This document shows, piece after piece, positions 54,781-63,308 of a DNA stretch of 64,000 bases (position 1 is the stretch's first letter; each line of letters opens with the position of its first letter). The position numbers and the translations under genes are program-made. The DNA comes from Alteromonas sp. RKMC-009 (GTDB taxonomy: Bacteria > Pseudomonadota > Gammaproteobacteria > Enterobacterales > Alteromonadaceae), in assembly GCF_003584565.2 (NCBI RefSeq), contig NZ_CP031010.1, positions 1,116,001 to 1,180,000 of the forward strand. The letters run 5' to 3'. The notes below the pieces were generated by a model. That model searched no databases and was not told the DNA's origin. It saw only the letters and a list, made by a program, of their open reading frames with translations.

Positions 54781-57700
54781 ATGTTTAATAAAACAAAGCT
54801 ATCTTGCGCAGTGTCAGGGGCACTCTGCGTAATGGTCGCATCACCTGTATTTGCTCAGGACGCACCAGAACAAGTAGAACAGATTGAAGTACGCGGTGTT
54901 CGCGGAAGTTTGTCTCAATCTATGAACGTAAAACGTCAGTCTACCGGTGTTGTTGACGCCATCTCTGCTGAAGACATGGGTAAATTCCCGGACACCAACC
55001 TGGCAGAATCTCTGCAGCGTATCACTGGTGTTTCTATCAACCGTGTAAACGGTGAAGGTTCAGAAGTTACCGTTCGTGGTTTCGGTGGTAACTTCAACCT
55101 GATCACATTAAACGGCCGTCAGATGCCTGCTGCTAACGTAGCATCTATCACCGGTAACCCGCTTGACCAGGGTGCTTCCGGTACAACCCGTTCTTTTGAC
55201 TTCTCTAACCTGGCATCTGAAGGTGTAAGTGGCATTGAAGTTTATAAGACTGGCCGTGCAGCCGTACCATCAGGTGGTATCGGTGCAACAATTAACATCA
55301 ATACGTTAAAGCCACTGTCTCAAGGTGAAAACCGTGCCTCTATCGGCGCGAAAGCCATGAAAGACTACAGCGGTGACGGTGTGACACCAGAATTAAGTGG
55401 TGTTGCGAACTGGTCAAACGATGACAACACATTTGGTGTAGCTGTGTTCGGTTCTTATCAGGAGCGTGACTCCGGTAGCCGCCACATGAGTGTTGAGAAC
55501 TACCAGCTGTACAACTGGGATTCAACGTCTCCGGGTACTTTCGGTCTGGTAGACGGCGCTAACGTGACTAACGCACCTGCGGAAGGTCAGTTGGTTGCCA
55601 TGCCTTCTAACTTAGGTTTAGGTTTGAACGAAGATAACCGTGAACGTCTGAACGGTATGGTTACTTTACAGTTCGCACCTTCAGAGACCTTAACGCTGAC
55701 TGCTGACGCAACTTATGCCAGCAACGAAATTAACTCTACCTCTGTTGTTGACGGCATCTGGTTTGCCCGTCAGTTCACAGATATGGAATTCGATGGAAAC
55801 CCGGTTGTTGCCACGCCAATTCGTTTCACTGAAGACATCGATGGTGGTAAAGACTTCTTCTTCCAGAACCTGGTGATGGCCGCTAAAGATGAACTGACAT
55901 CTTTCGGTTTCAACGCTGACTGGTGGGCAAACGATTCACTGAACCTGCGTTTCGACGCTAACATGGCGAATGCAAAATCTGGCGGTAACGGTCCTTATGG
56001 TAAAAACGTAATCCGTTTCAACGTTGCTGGTGCAACTGCCGGCTGGCAAACCATGGACTTCGGTCTGGATATGCCTCAGGCAAGCATTGTTGTTGACGAT
56101 TCTGTTAAAGGTAACAACAACGGTATTTTCGACCTGGCCGATGTTGGTCCTCAGGTTACCCGTGCCATTTCTTCTGATCAGGAATCTGACGTTAAGCAGT
56201 TCCGTTTCGACGGTACCTGGGACGAAGGTTCTGACGTAAAAGTTGACTTCGGTATCGGCTACATGGCGACCGAAATGAATCAGCTTCGTTATGAAACTGA
56301 AGCGCAGCTTGGTGGCTGGGGTGTTGCTGATGTAGGTAATATTCCTGAAGGTCTGCTGGAAGTGACTTGTACAGCATGTGCATTTGAAGATCACAACATG
56401 AGTGGTGTTGCCGGTGCGGACTCAATTGCTCAGCCTGCAGGTTCAACCACTATTCCTCTGGGTAGCGTATCTTTCCGCGGCAACGCAGTAGACCTGCTGA
56501 ACGCTGTTGCGCCGGCTTATGGCTTCACCCCGGGTGATCTGCCTTCTGTTGGTGCTCAGAACAACACCGTTAAAGAAGATATCCTGTCTCTGTACGCGAT
56601 GGCGACAATGGATGGCGAAATCGGTGGTTTCGAAGCTAACTTAGTGGTTGGTGCCCGTTATGAGAAGACAGACGTTGAGTCTATCTCTCTGCAATCTGTA
56701 CCAGAGCAAATCATCTGGTTGTCAGATAACGACTTCACAATCAGCTATGGCGATCAGACTGAAGCGCTGTCTCAGGATCACTCTTATGAAGCGTTCCTGC
56801 CTAACATCGACTTCTCGGTTAACCTGACTGACGATTTGAAAGCCCGTGCTTCTTACAGCATGACGCTGGCTCGCCCTGCGTATAACCAGATGTACACTGC
56901 TACCAGCATTGGTGCGCCTGGTCGTCCTACTTACTTAGGCGGTGTGGCATCAGGTAGCCGCGGTAACGCTGCGCTGGATCCACTGGAGTCCAACAACTTC
57001 GACCTGTCACTTGAATACTACTATGGTGATTCAAGCATGGTGTCAGTAGGTTACTACCGTAAAGACGTAGACAACTTCGTTGGTACACAGCAGGTTTCTC
57101 AAACTCTGTTCGGTCTGCTTGATGCGACTTCAGGTGCAGCCGGTACTGTTTCAGGTGAAGCTATTGCAGAGCTTGAAGCACGTGGTATCGAAGTAACAGA
57201 ACGTAACTTCTTCACCATGTCTGCGTTGCTTGCAAACCCTGACGTGTTCCCTGGTGGCGCTGATGAGTTCGAAGAAGGTCAGGCATTTGCTGATGACGTA
57301 TTCGCTAACAACAATGTTGAGCCAATGGCAGGCGACCCTGAAATGGCCTTCGAAGTTACTCAGCCTGTAAACAACCAGAGTGCACGTATCTCCGGTTACG
57401 AGTTTGCATGGCAGCACTTCTTCGGTGACAGCGGTTTCGGTTACCAGGCTAACTTCACCATCGTTGACGGTGATATCGGTTACGATGTAGGTGCAGATCC
57501 GGCAATCGACCAGTTCGCACTGGAAGGCTTAAGTGACTCAGCTAACTTAGTACTGATTTACGAAAAAGACGGCCTGTCTACCCGTGTTGCTTACAACTGG
57601 CGTGATTCCTTCCTGGCGGAAGTAAACCGTGGCGTATCTTCTGTTCGTAACCCATTGTTCATCGATGAGTACAAGCAGGTAGACGTTAACGTAAGTTACG

Positions 57701-57846
57701 ACTTCAGCGAAGACCTGACAGTAAGCATGGACGTAATCAACCTGTTCGAAGAAGGTTCACGTCAATACGGCCGTAGCTACAACAACACGTTCTTCATCCA
57801 GGAACTGGACAGACGTATTGTACTGAGTGCCCGCTACAGCTTCTGA
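54781..57846 (+). CDS. TonB-dependent outer-membrane receptor
   Basis: A 1021-residue protein with a signal peptide (residues 1-25, ending VFAQ) and then a plug domain: VEQIEVRGVRGSL (a TonB-box-like region), FPDTNLAESLQRITGVSINR, VTVRGFGGNFNLITLNGRQMP. The remaining residues form a 22-strand barrel ending RRIVLSARYSF with a terminal Phe. The family includes carbohydrate and peptide-type substrate receptors of Alteromonadales and Caulobacter. The substrate here is unknown, although the following genes and a ROK regulator hint at a glycan or an aromatic amine compound. It is the first gene of the row TBDR-sapC-cupin-halogenases. Confidence 0.95.
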   Translation: MFNKTKLSCAVSGALCVMVASPVFAQDAPEQVEQIEVRGVRGSLSQSMNVKRQSTGVVDAISAEDMGKFPDTNLAESLQRITGVSINRVNGEGSEVTVRGFGGNFNLITLNGRQMPAANVASITGNPLDQGASGTTRSFDFSNLASEGVSGIEVYKTGRAAVPSGGIGATININTLKPLSQGENRASIGAKAMKDYSGDGVTPELSGVANWSNDDNTFGVAVFGSYQERDSGSRHMSVENYQLYNWDSTSPGTFGLVDGANVTNAPAEGQLVAMPSNLGLGLNEDNRERLNGMVTLQFAPSETLTLTADATYASNEINSTSVVDGIWFARQFTDMEFDGNPVVATPIRFTEDIDGGKDFFFQNLVMAAKDELTSFGFNADWWANDSLNLRFDANMANAKSGGNGPYGKNVIRFNVAGATAGWQTMDFGLDMPQASIVVDDSVKGNNNGIFDLADVGPQVTRAISSDQESDVKQFRFDGTWDEGSDVKVDFGIGYMATEMNQLRYETEAQLGGWGVADVGNIPEGLLEVTCTACAFEDHNMSGVAGADSIAQPAGSTTIPLGSVSFRGNAVDLLNAVAPAYGFTPGDLPSVGAQNNTVKEDILSLYAMATMDGEIGGFEANLVVGARYEKTDVESISLQSVPEQIIWLSDNDFTISYGDQTEALSQDHSYEAFLPNIDFSVNLTDDLKARASYSMTLARPAYNQMYTATSIGAPGRPTYLGGVASGSRGNAALDPLESNNFDLSLEYYYGDSSMVSVGYYRKDVDNFVGTQQVSQTLFGLLDATSGAAGTVSGEAIAELEARGIEVTERNFFTMSALLANPDVFPGGADEFEEGQAFADDVFANNNVEPMAGDPEMAFEVTQPVNNQSARISGYEFAWQHFFGDSGFGYQANFTIVDGDIGYDVGADPAIDQFALEGLSDSANLVLIYEKDGLSTRVAYNWRDSFLAEVNRGVSSVRNPLFIDEYKQVDVNVSYDFSEDLTVSMDVINLFEEGSRQYGRSYNNTFFIQELDRRIVLSARYSF

Positions 57847-57861
57847 TAGCTGTCAGCATCC

Positions 57862-57887
57862 GGTCACAATCCTCCCGGATTGTGACC
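57862..57887 (+). terminator. Hairpin after the TonB receptor gene
   Basis: Perfect 11-bp stem GGTCACAATCC / GGATTGTGACC with a 4-nt loop, 15 nt after the stop. The tail TTTGATT is weakly T-rich. It may partly end transcription, giving more receptor mRNA than downstream mRNA. Confidence 0.6.
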
Positions 57888-58019
57888 TTTGATTCTCAGG
57901 CCGGTGTGCCCTCGCATGCCGGCCTTAATCCTTACAAACATGACATTGCGCCTGACGGGGTAGCGCGATAACATCCTGCGTATACCTTTCGCTCAACCCG
58001 CAGTAACGGGGACCAATCT

Positions 58020-58739
58020 ATGTCTAAACCAGCTGTTCTGAATAACGTCGATCATAAGGATCTGAAAGTTAATACCCGTCCGGGGGCTTTTTCCGGCCAT
58101 CAGGTAAACCGTACCCGCGTATTCGCGTCTGAAATCAGTGAGCTGCACAAAGAGTTTCCGCTGGTATTTTATAAAGATGCCGACAGTGGCGAGTTGCAGA
58201 TCCACAGTATTCTGGGGCTCAGCAAGGACGAAAACCTGTTCCTGAGTGAAGACGGATGGACAACCCGTTATATTCCTGCCGTGCTGGGGCGCGGCCCATT
58301 CAGTATTGCCTATCGCGAATCTGATGATGCTGCACCGGAGCCATTTATTTGTATTGATATGGACGATCCCCGAGTTGGCGAAGAAGGTGAAGTGGTCTTC
58401 CTGCCAATGGGTGGCGAATCCGGTTATCTGAATTATGTAAAAAAGGCATTGCAGACTATTGAAGCCGGTGCCCAATACAACAAAACTCTGTTCACGCTGG
58501 TGGAAGAGATGGATCTTCTGGAGCCGGTGAACATCGAGATTAAGCTCAGCAATGTAGAGCAGGTGAATTTCTCCAACTACTATTCTGTCAATCAGGAAAA
58601 GCTTTCTCAGCTTGACGGTGACAGTCTGGCAAAGTTAAGTCAGTACGGTATGCTTGGGCCGCTTTACTTTATTTTATCTTCACTGGGTAATTTTCAGCGT
58701 TTAATTGATCTGAAGAACGCAAAATCTGCGCTGATTTAG
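58020..58739 (+). CDS. sapC: SapC-family protein
   Basis: A 239-residue cytoplasmic-looking protein without a signal peptide. It carries the SapC family pattern (FPLVFYKDADSGELQIHSILGL, ENLFLSEDGWTTRYIPAVLGRGPFSI). The family name comes from an S-layer-associated protein of Campylobacter; the function in this context is unknown. Genes of this family are repeatedly found beside TonB receptors, cupin-like proteins and tryptophan-halogenase-like genes in Alteromonadales and Caulobacterales. Confidence 0.85.
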   Translation: MSKPAVLNNVDHKDLKVNTRPGAFSGHQVNRTRVFASEISELHKEFPLVFYKDADSGELQIHSILGLSKDENLFLSEDGWTTRYIPAVLGRGPFSIAYRESDDAAPEPFICIDMDDPRVGEEGEVVFLPMGGESGYLNYVKKALQTIEAGAQYNKTLFTLVEEMDLLEPVNIEIKLSNVEQVNFSNYYSVNQEKLSQLDGDSLAKLSQYGMLGPLYFILSSLGNFQRLIDLKNAKSALI

Positions 58740-58758
58740 GTACAGTGCTGGTCCGGAT

Positions 58759-58782
58759 TGTCAGTACCGGCTGGTACTGACA
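58759..58782 (+). terminator. Hairpin between sapC and the cupin gene
   Basis: Perfect 10-bp stem TGTCAGTACC / GGTACTGACA with a 4-nt loop, 19 nt after the sapC stop. No strong T-tract follows, so an mRNA processing or stability role is as likely as termination. Confidence 0.45.
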
Positions 58783-58814
58783 TTTAAGCCGCTTTTTATT
58801 AACGGACAAAAACC

Positions 58815-59849
58815 ATGGTTACACCTTCCCGACAAACCGTAACAGTGTGGGAAGGCATCACACCAGATGCCATCCCGTTTGATGATCTCTTCGCTCTTAA
58901 CCAGCCGGTTATTCTTAAGGGGCTGGTAAACGACTGGCCAATGGTTAAAGCAGGGCGGACATCCTCCCTGGATACCATGCAGATGCTGGAAGATAACTAC
59001 AGCAACAAACCCATGCTGGTGTATCGCGCACCATCAGAAATTCAGTCCCGCTTCGGATACAACGATACCTGTACCGGATTTAATTTCTCTGCAGAACGGT
59101 CAACGATCCCCGATGTGTTCAACACAATCCGTAATGAGCTCAGTGAACAGGAACATGAATACCTGTACGTTAACTCTCTGGTGCTGAAAGAAGGATTCCC
59201 TGCACTGGCAGACAGTCATTCTCTGGCGTTTACCCATCCTGAATTTGAGCAAAATCCGGTAGTCGCGAAAATCTGGCTGGGAACAGAATCTGTAGCCGCT
59301 GCACATTTTGATCAACCTAAAAATCTGGCCTGCTGCGTTGTGGGCAAACGCCGGTTCATGTTGTTTCCGCCGGAACAGGTGGAGAACCTTTATCCCGGGC
59401 CGCTGCATCCTACGCCGGGCGGTCAGGTTGTTACGCTGGCGAATCTCGCTGACCCTGACTTTGATAAGTTCCCCCGCCTTAAAGAGGCAATGGACAATGC
59501 GTGGATTGCTGACCTGGAACCCGGTGACGGCCTTTATTACCCCAGTATGTGGTGGCATGAAGTTACGGCATACGACCGCTTTAACGTAATGGTTAATTTC
59601 TGGTGGATGACCACTGAGCGTCATAAAGGCAATCCCATGGATGTGCTGTTACACGGCATGATGAGTTTGCGGGAAAAACCAGAACAGGAAAAACAAGCGT
59701 GGAAGGCGTTGTTTGATTATTACGTGTTTGGTGATGCGCAGCGTGTTCGTGAACATCTTCCGCCGGAGAGCCGCGGTGCGCTGGGGGAAATGGACGACAT
59801 TAACGCCAGGCGTTTGCGTTCCATGTTAATCAGTAACCTGAACCGGTAA
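58815..59849 (+). CDS. Cupin-like (JmjC-fold) Fe(II)/2-oxoglutarate-type protein
   Basis: A 344-residue protein with the cupin_8 pattern. The likely iron ligands are His164 and Asp166 in AAHFDQPKNL and His248 in SMWWHEV, and the linking motif GKRRFMLFPPEQVENLYPGPL is typical. It is probably a hydroxylase; the substrate is unknown. It starts 75 bp after sapC and ends 9 bp before the first halogenase, suggesting joint translation. Confidence 0.88.
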   Translation: MVTPSRQTVTVWEGITPDAIPFDDLFALNQPVILKGLVNDWPMVKAGRTSSLDTMQMLEDNYSNKPMLVYRAPSEIQSRFGYNDTCTGFNFSAERSTIPDVFNTIRNELSEQEHEYLYVNSLVLKEGFPALADSHSLAFTHPEFEQNPVVAKIWLGTESVAAAHFDQPKNLACCVVGKRRFMLFPPEQVENLYPGPLHPTPGGQVVTLANLADPDFDKFPRLKEAMDNAWIADLEPGDGLYYPSMWWHEVTAYDRFNVMVNFWWMTTERHKGNPMDVLLHGMMSLREKPEQEKQAWKALFDYYVFGDAQRVREHLPPESRGALGEMDDINARRLRSMLISNLNR

Positions 59850-59858
59850 GGAGCAGGC

Positions 59859-61355
59859 GTGAGCGAAAATAAAAAAACAAAAGTTGTCATTGCCGGTGGT
59901 GGTACAGCCGGCTGGCTGACTGCATTCAGTTTGGCTACCAGGCTGGGAAATTTACTCGACATTACGCTGGTTGAATCCGACCAGATTGGCACCGTGGGTG
60001 TGGGCGAAGCCACTATTCCTACCATGCGCAGTTTCCATCAGTTGATGGGCATAAACGAACAGGAATTTATGTCTGCCACCCAGGCCACATTCAAACTGGG
60101 CATTCAGTTTGAAAATTGGGGGTGTAAAGATGAAAACTATCTGCATTCCTTTGGCGAAATTGGTCAGCGCGCCTGGATGGCAGAGTTTCACGCTTTCTGG
60201 ATGGCGGCAAAAGAAAATGGCTACAGTGCCGGACTGGACGACTTCTGTCTTGAGCTGAAAGCCGCCAGAGAAGGTAAGTTTGCCTTGGCGGCGGGTAAGA
60301 AACCACTGAATTATGCCTTTCATCTGGATGCCACGGCCTATGCCGCCTGGCTGCGTAAAAAGAGTGAAGCCGCCGGTGTAAAGCGCATTGAAGGCAAAAT
60401 TGCTACAGTGGATCTCCACAGTGAAACTGGCAACATTACGGCATTAAAGCTGGAGAAGGGCAAGGTCATAGCCGGTGATGTGTTTATTGACTGCACTGGC
60501 TTTCGCGGACTGCTTATTGGTGAACACCTGGGTGTTGAGTACGAAGACTGGAGTCATTATCTCGCAGCCGACAGCGCCATTGCTGTGCAAACTGAGTCCG
60601 TTGAACCACCTTTACCTTACACCCGTGCTATTGCTCACGATGCCGGCTGGCAGTGGCGTATACCGCTGCAAACCCGCACCGGTAACGGCATTGTCTATTC
60701 CAGTCGTTTTCTCAGCGATGAAGAGGCTGAAAAGACACTGCTGGCAAACCTTGACGGCAAGCCCCTGACTCAACCACGGAAACTGAAGTTTAAAACCGGA
60801 AGGCGGGTAAAGGCGTGGCATAAGAACTGTGTCGCCATCGGTTTATCCGGCGGCTTTCTGGAGCCGCTTGAATCAACCAGTATTCACCTGGTCACCACGG
60901 CACTTATCCGTCTTATGAAGTTATTTCCGTTTTCGGATAATTTTGGAATATTAGCCGAAAGGTTTAACGAGGAAACGGCGGTTGAACTTGAAACTATCCG
61001 GGACTTTATTATCCTTCATTATCATCAGACTACACGTGATGACAGTCCGTTCTGGAACCACTACAGGACAATGGATGTGCCCGGTTCGCTGAAACACAGA
61101 CTGTCGATTTTTCGTGAAAATGGTTATGTGTGGCCTGACGATGTATCGCTGTTCAGAGTGGACTCATGGGTACAGGTTATGATGGGGCAGGGACTGATGC
61201 CCGGAAGCTATCATCAGGCCGGTAAATTGCTCCCGCCTGAAGGACTGAAACAACAGTTAACAGCGTTAAAGAATCAAATTGATAACCAGTTGGCGCAATT
61301 GCCGCCACACGCACAATTCATAGAGAAATATTGCCCGGCAGGGAAGGTGGGTTAA
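59859..61355 (+). CDS. Flavin-dependent tryptophan halogenase family protein 1
   Basis: A 498-residue protein with a GTG start. It has the FAD motif AGGGTAGW (residues 12-19), VGVGEATIPT, the catalytic lysine at residue 79 (ATFKLGIQF, aligned with Lys79 of PrnA), the family motif WQWRIP near 265 and the catalytic glutamate in GFLEPLEST. All residues needed for flavin-dependent halogenation are therefore present. The natural substrate may not be free tryptophan. A flavin reductase gene is not seen in the window. Confidence 0.92.
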   Translation: MSENKKTKVVIAGGGTAGWLTAFSLATRLGNLLDITLVESDQIGTVGVGEATIPTMRSFHQLMGINEQEFMSATQATFKLGIQFENWGCKDENYLHSFGEIGQRAWMAEFHAFWMAAKENGYSAGLDDFCLELKAAREGKFALAAGKKPLNYAFHLDATAYAAWLRKKSEAAGVKRIEGKIATVDLHSETGNITALKLEKGKVIAGDVFIDCTGFRGLLIGEHLGVEYEDWSHYLAADSAIAVQTESVEPPLPYTRAIAHDAGWQWRIPLQTRTGNGIVYSSRFLSDEEAEKTLLANLDGKPLTQPRKLKFKTGRRVKAWHKNCVAIGLSGGFLEPLESTSIHLVTTALIRLMKLFPFSDNFGILAERFNEETAVELETIRDFIILHYHQTTRDDSPFWNHYRTMDVPGSLKHRLSIFRENGYVWPDDVSLFRVDSWVQVMMGQGLMPGSYHQAGKLLPPEGLKQQLTALKNQIDNQLAQLPPHAQFIEKYCPAGKVG

Positions 61356-61373
61356 TTTTCAGGAGACTGGAAA

Positions 61374-62936
61374 ATGACGAACCGTGTTGTAATTGTAGGT
61401 GGTGGTGCCGCCGGATGGCTGACAGCAGGCATCCTGGCCGCAAAAAATGGCGAAAAATCCGGATGCACACATCCGGTTCGCATTGAACTGGTTGAATCTC
61501 CCAACGTTAAAAACCTCATGGTAGGCGAGGGCACCTGGCCTACCATGCGGGATACTCTCCGCCAGATTGGCATTTCTGAAAAAGACTTCATGCAGTTCTG
61601 CAATGCCGGGTTTAAACAGGCTTCTAAGTTTGTGGGCTGGCAATATGGTAACGGAGAGCATTACTATCATCCGTTCACTGCGCCGGCTGGGTACGGCGCG
61701 GTGAATCTGTCGCAATATTTTCTTAAGAATCGTCCAGGTTCTGATTTTGAAACACTGGTCTGTGCCCAGGGGGCTGTATGTGAGCAGTCACTAGCGCCAA
61801 AGACGCTTGCAACGCCGGAATTTGCCTTTGCTCTGAATTACGGTTATCACCTCAACGCCGGTAAATTTACTGAAATGCTGCGTTTGCACTGCACGCAGAA
61901 ATTAGGTGTGGTGCATACCACCGGACATGTCGAACAGGTTAATGGTGCGCCGGACGGTGATATTGCTTCAGTAACATTGTCGGATGGCCGTGTCATTGAA
62001 GGTGATTTGTTTATTGATTGCAGTGGTTTTAAAGCACTATTGCTGAACGGGTTTTATAATGTTCCTATGGTGTGCAGGCGTGATCAGTTGTTTAATGATG
62101 CTGCGCTGGCACTTCAGGTGCCTTATCGTGACGAAAATGCGCCGGTAGCTTCAGCAACCGTAGCAACGGCACAAAAGCACGGTTGGATTTGGGATATTGC
62201 CTTGTCCGGCCGCCGGGGTATTGGCCATGTATTTTCCCGCCAGTACTGCTCGGCTGATCAGGCTCAGGATGCACTGATGCAGTATGTGAAAAATGACCCG
62301 CATCTGGATGCATCAAAAGCAGAGCCCCGGTTAATCACCTTTGAACCCGGTCACCGTTCTGTGTTCTGGCACCGCAACTGTGTAGCCATTGGCGTGTCAG
62401 CCGGATTCGTGGAGCCTCTTGAAGCAACGGCGCTGGTGCTGGTGGAAAAATCCGTTGAATGGATAAGCCACCAGTTTCCCCGTTGCCGCAATGCCATGAC
62501 GGTACTGGCTAAACGGTATAATGAAATCACCCACAGCCGGTGGGAAGAGATCATCGACTTTATCAAGCTGCATTACGTGTTGTCGTCCCGGGATGACAGT
62601 GAATACTGGCGTGCTCACCGCGATGCAGCCTCAGTGCCGCAAAGCCTGAAAGACTCTCTGGCATTGTGGCAAACCCAGCCGCCCTGGCTTTACGAGAGCG
62701 ATCGCCGTCTGGAGCTGTTTTCCTCAGCCAGTAAGCAATACGTGCTGATGGGCATGCAATCTACATTCGGTGAGGCGTGTACAGGCCTGTCGCAACATGA
62801 AATGCGGGTGGCGGATAAGGCTTTAAATGATGTGCGACGCTCGACAGAGCAATTGCTGAATGGCTTACCTACCAACCGCGAGTTTTTGTCACGGCTGGCA
62901 GGCGCAGTTAAAAAGGACTGCAGGGCTAGCGCTTAG
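61374..62936 (+). CDS. Flavin-dependent tryptophan halogenase family protein 2
   Basis: A 520-residue paralogue of the preceding gene, starting 18 bp after it. It has VGGGAAGW, VGEGTWPTMRDTL, the lysine at residue 81 (AGFKQASKF) and GFVEPLEATA with the glutamate. The WxWxIP motif is changed to WIWDIA (near residue 267), so the substrate pocket differs from the first enzyme. The two proteins are clearly divergent, which argues for different substrates or steps rather than a recent copy. The 3' end overlaps the convergent DUF3703 gene by 11 bp. Confidence 0.9.
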   Translation: MTNRVVIVGGGAAGWLTAGILAAKNGEKSGCTHPVRIELVESPNVKNLMVGEGTWPTMRDTLRQIGISEKDFMQFCNAGFKQASKFVGWQYGNGEHYYHPFTAPAGYGAVNLSQYFLKNRPGSDFETLVCAQGAVCEQSLAPKTLATPEFAFALNYGYHLNAGKFTEMLRLHCTQKLGVVHTTGHVEQVNGAPDGDIASVTLSDGRVIEGDLFIDCSGFKALLLNGFYNVPMVCRRDQLFNDAALALQVPYRDENAPVASATVATAQKHGWIWDIALSGRRGIGHVFSRQYCSADQAQDALMQYVKNDPHLDASKAEPRLITFEPGHRSVFWHRNCVAIGVSAGFVEPLEATALVLVEKSVEWISHQFPRCRNAMTVLAKRYNEITHSRWEEIIDFIKLHYVLSSRDDSEYWRAHRDAASVPQSLKDSLALWQTQPPWLYESDRRLELFSSASKQYVLMGMQSTFGEACTGLSQHEMRVADKALNDVRRSTEQLLNGLPTNREFLSRLAGAVKKDCRASA

Positions 62937-63285
62937 CCCCCGCTATTTTTTCAGCCAGAGCCTTAGAAACAGGCATAGGTTTAAACGCACTGACGTTTCC
63001 ACCGCCGGTGTTTCCCGCCGGGACCAGACCTGCAAAGGTCTTCGTGGCGGCGCCGGTGATACGTATGATCTGAGCAATCACTTCGCGGATGTCGGTTCGC
63101 TGCCAGGCCCACAGCAACATCAGAATATGAACACGGGTATGCCAGTACGTTGAAAGCTGCCCCAGCACATGTGCATTTTCCAGATGCTTAAATGCACTTT
63201 GCCACTGCCCGTTAATTTGTAAAGACCGGGCCATGACCAGTTCGCGGCGAACAGGCATGGCGATGTTTTTTGTAAAATTTCCCAT
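62926..63285 (-). CDS. DUF3703 family protein
   Basis: A 119-residue protein with the DUF3703 pattern: a helical region (AFKHLENAHVLGQLSTYWHTRVHILML) and the ending VPAGNTGGGNVSAFKPMPV. The function is unknown. Genes of this family often neighbour metal-resistance genes, and here it starts 23 bp after the permease stop on the same strand, with a GGAAG ribosome site, so the two are probably one transcript. Confidence 0.8.
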   Translation of the reverse strand: MGNFTKNIAMPVRRELVMARSLQINGQWQSAFKHLENAHVLGQLSTYWHTRVHILMLLWAWQRTDIREVIAQIIRITGAATKTFAGLVPAGNTGGGNVSAFKPMPVSKALAEKIAGAKR

Positions 63286-63308
63286 GTGATGGCTTCCTGT
63301 TCAGTTTT

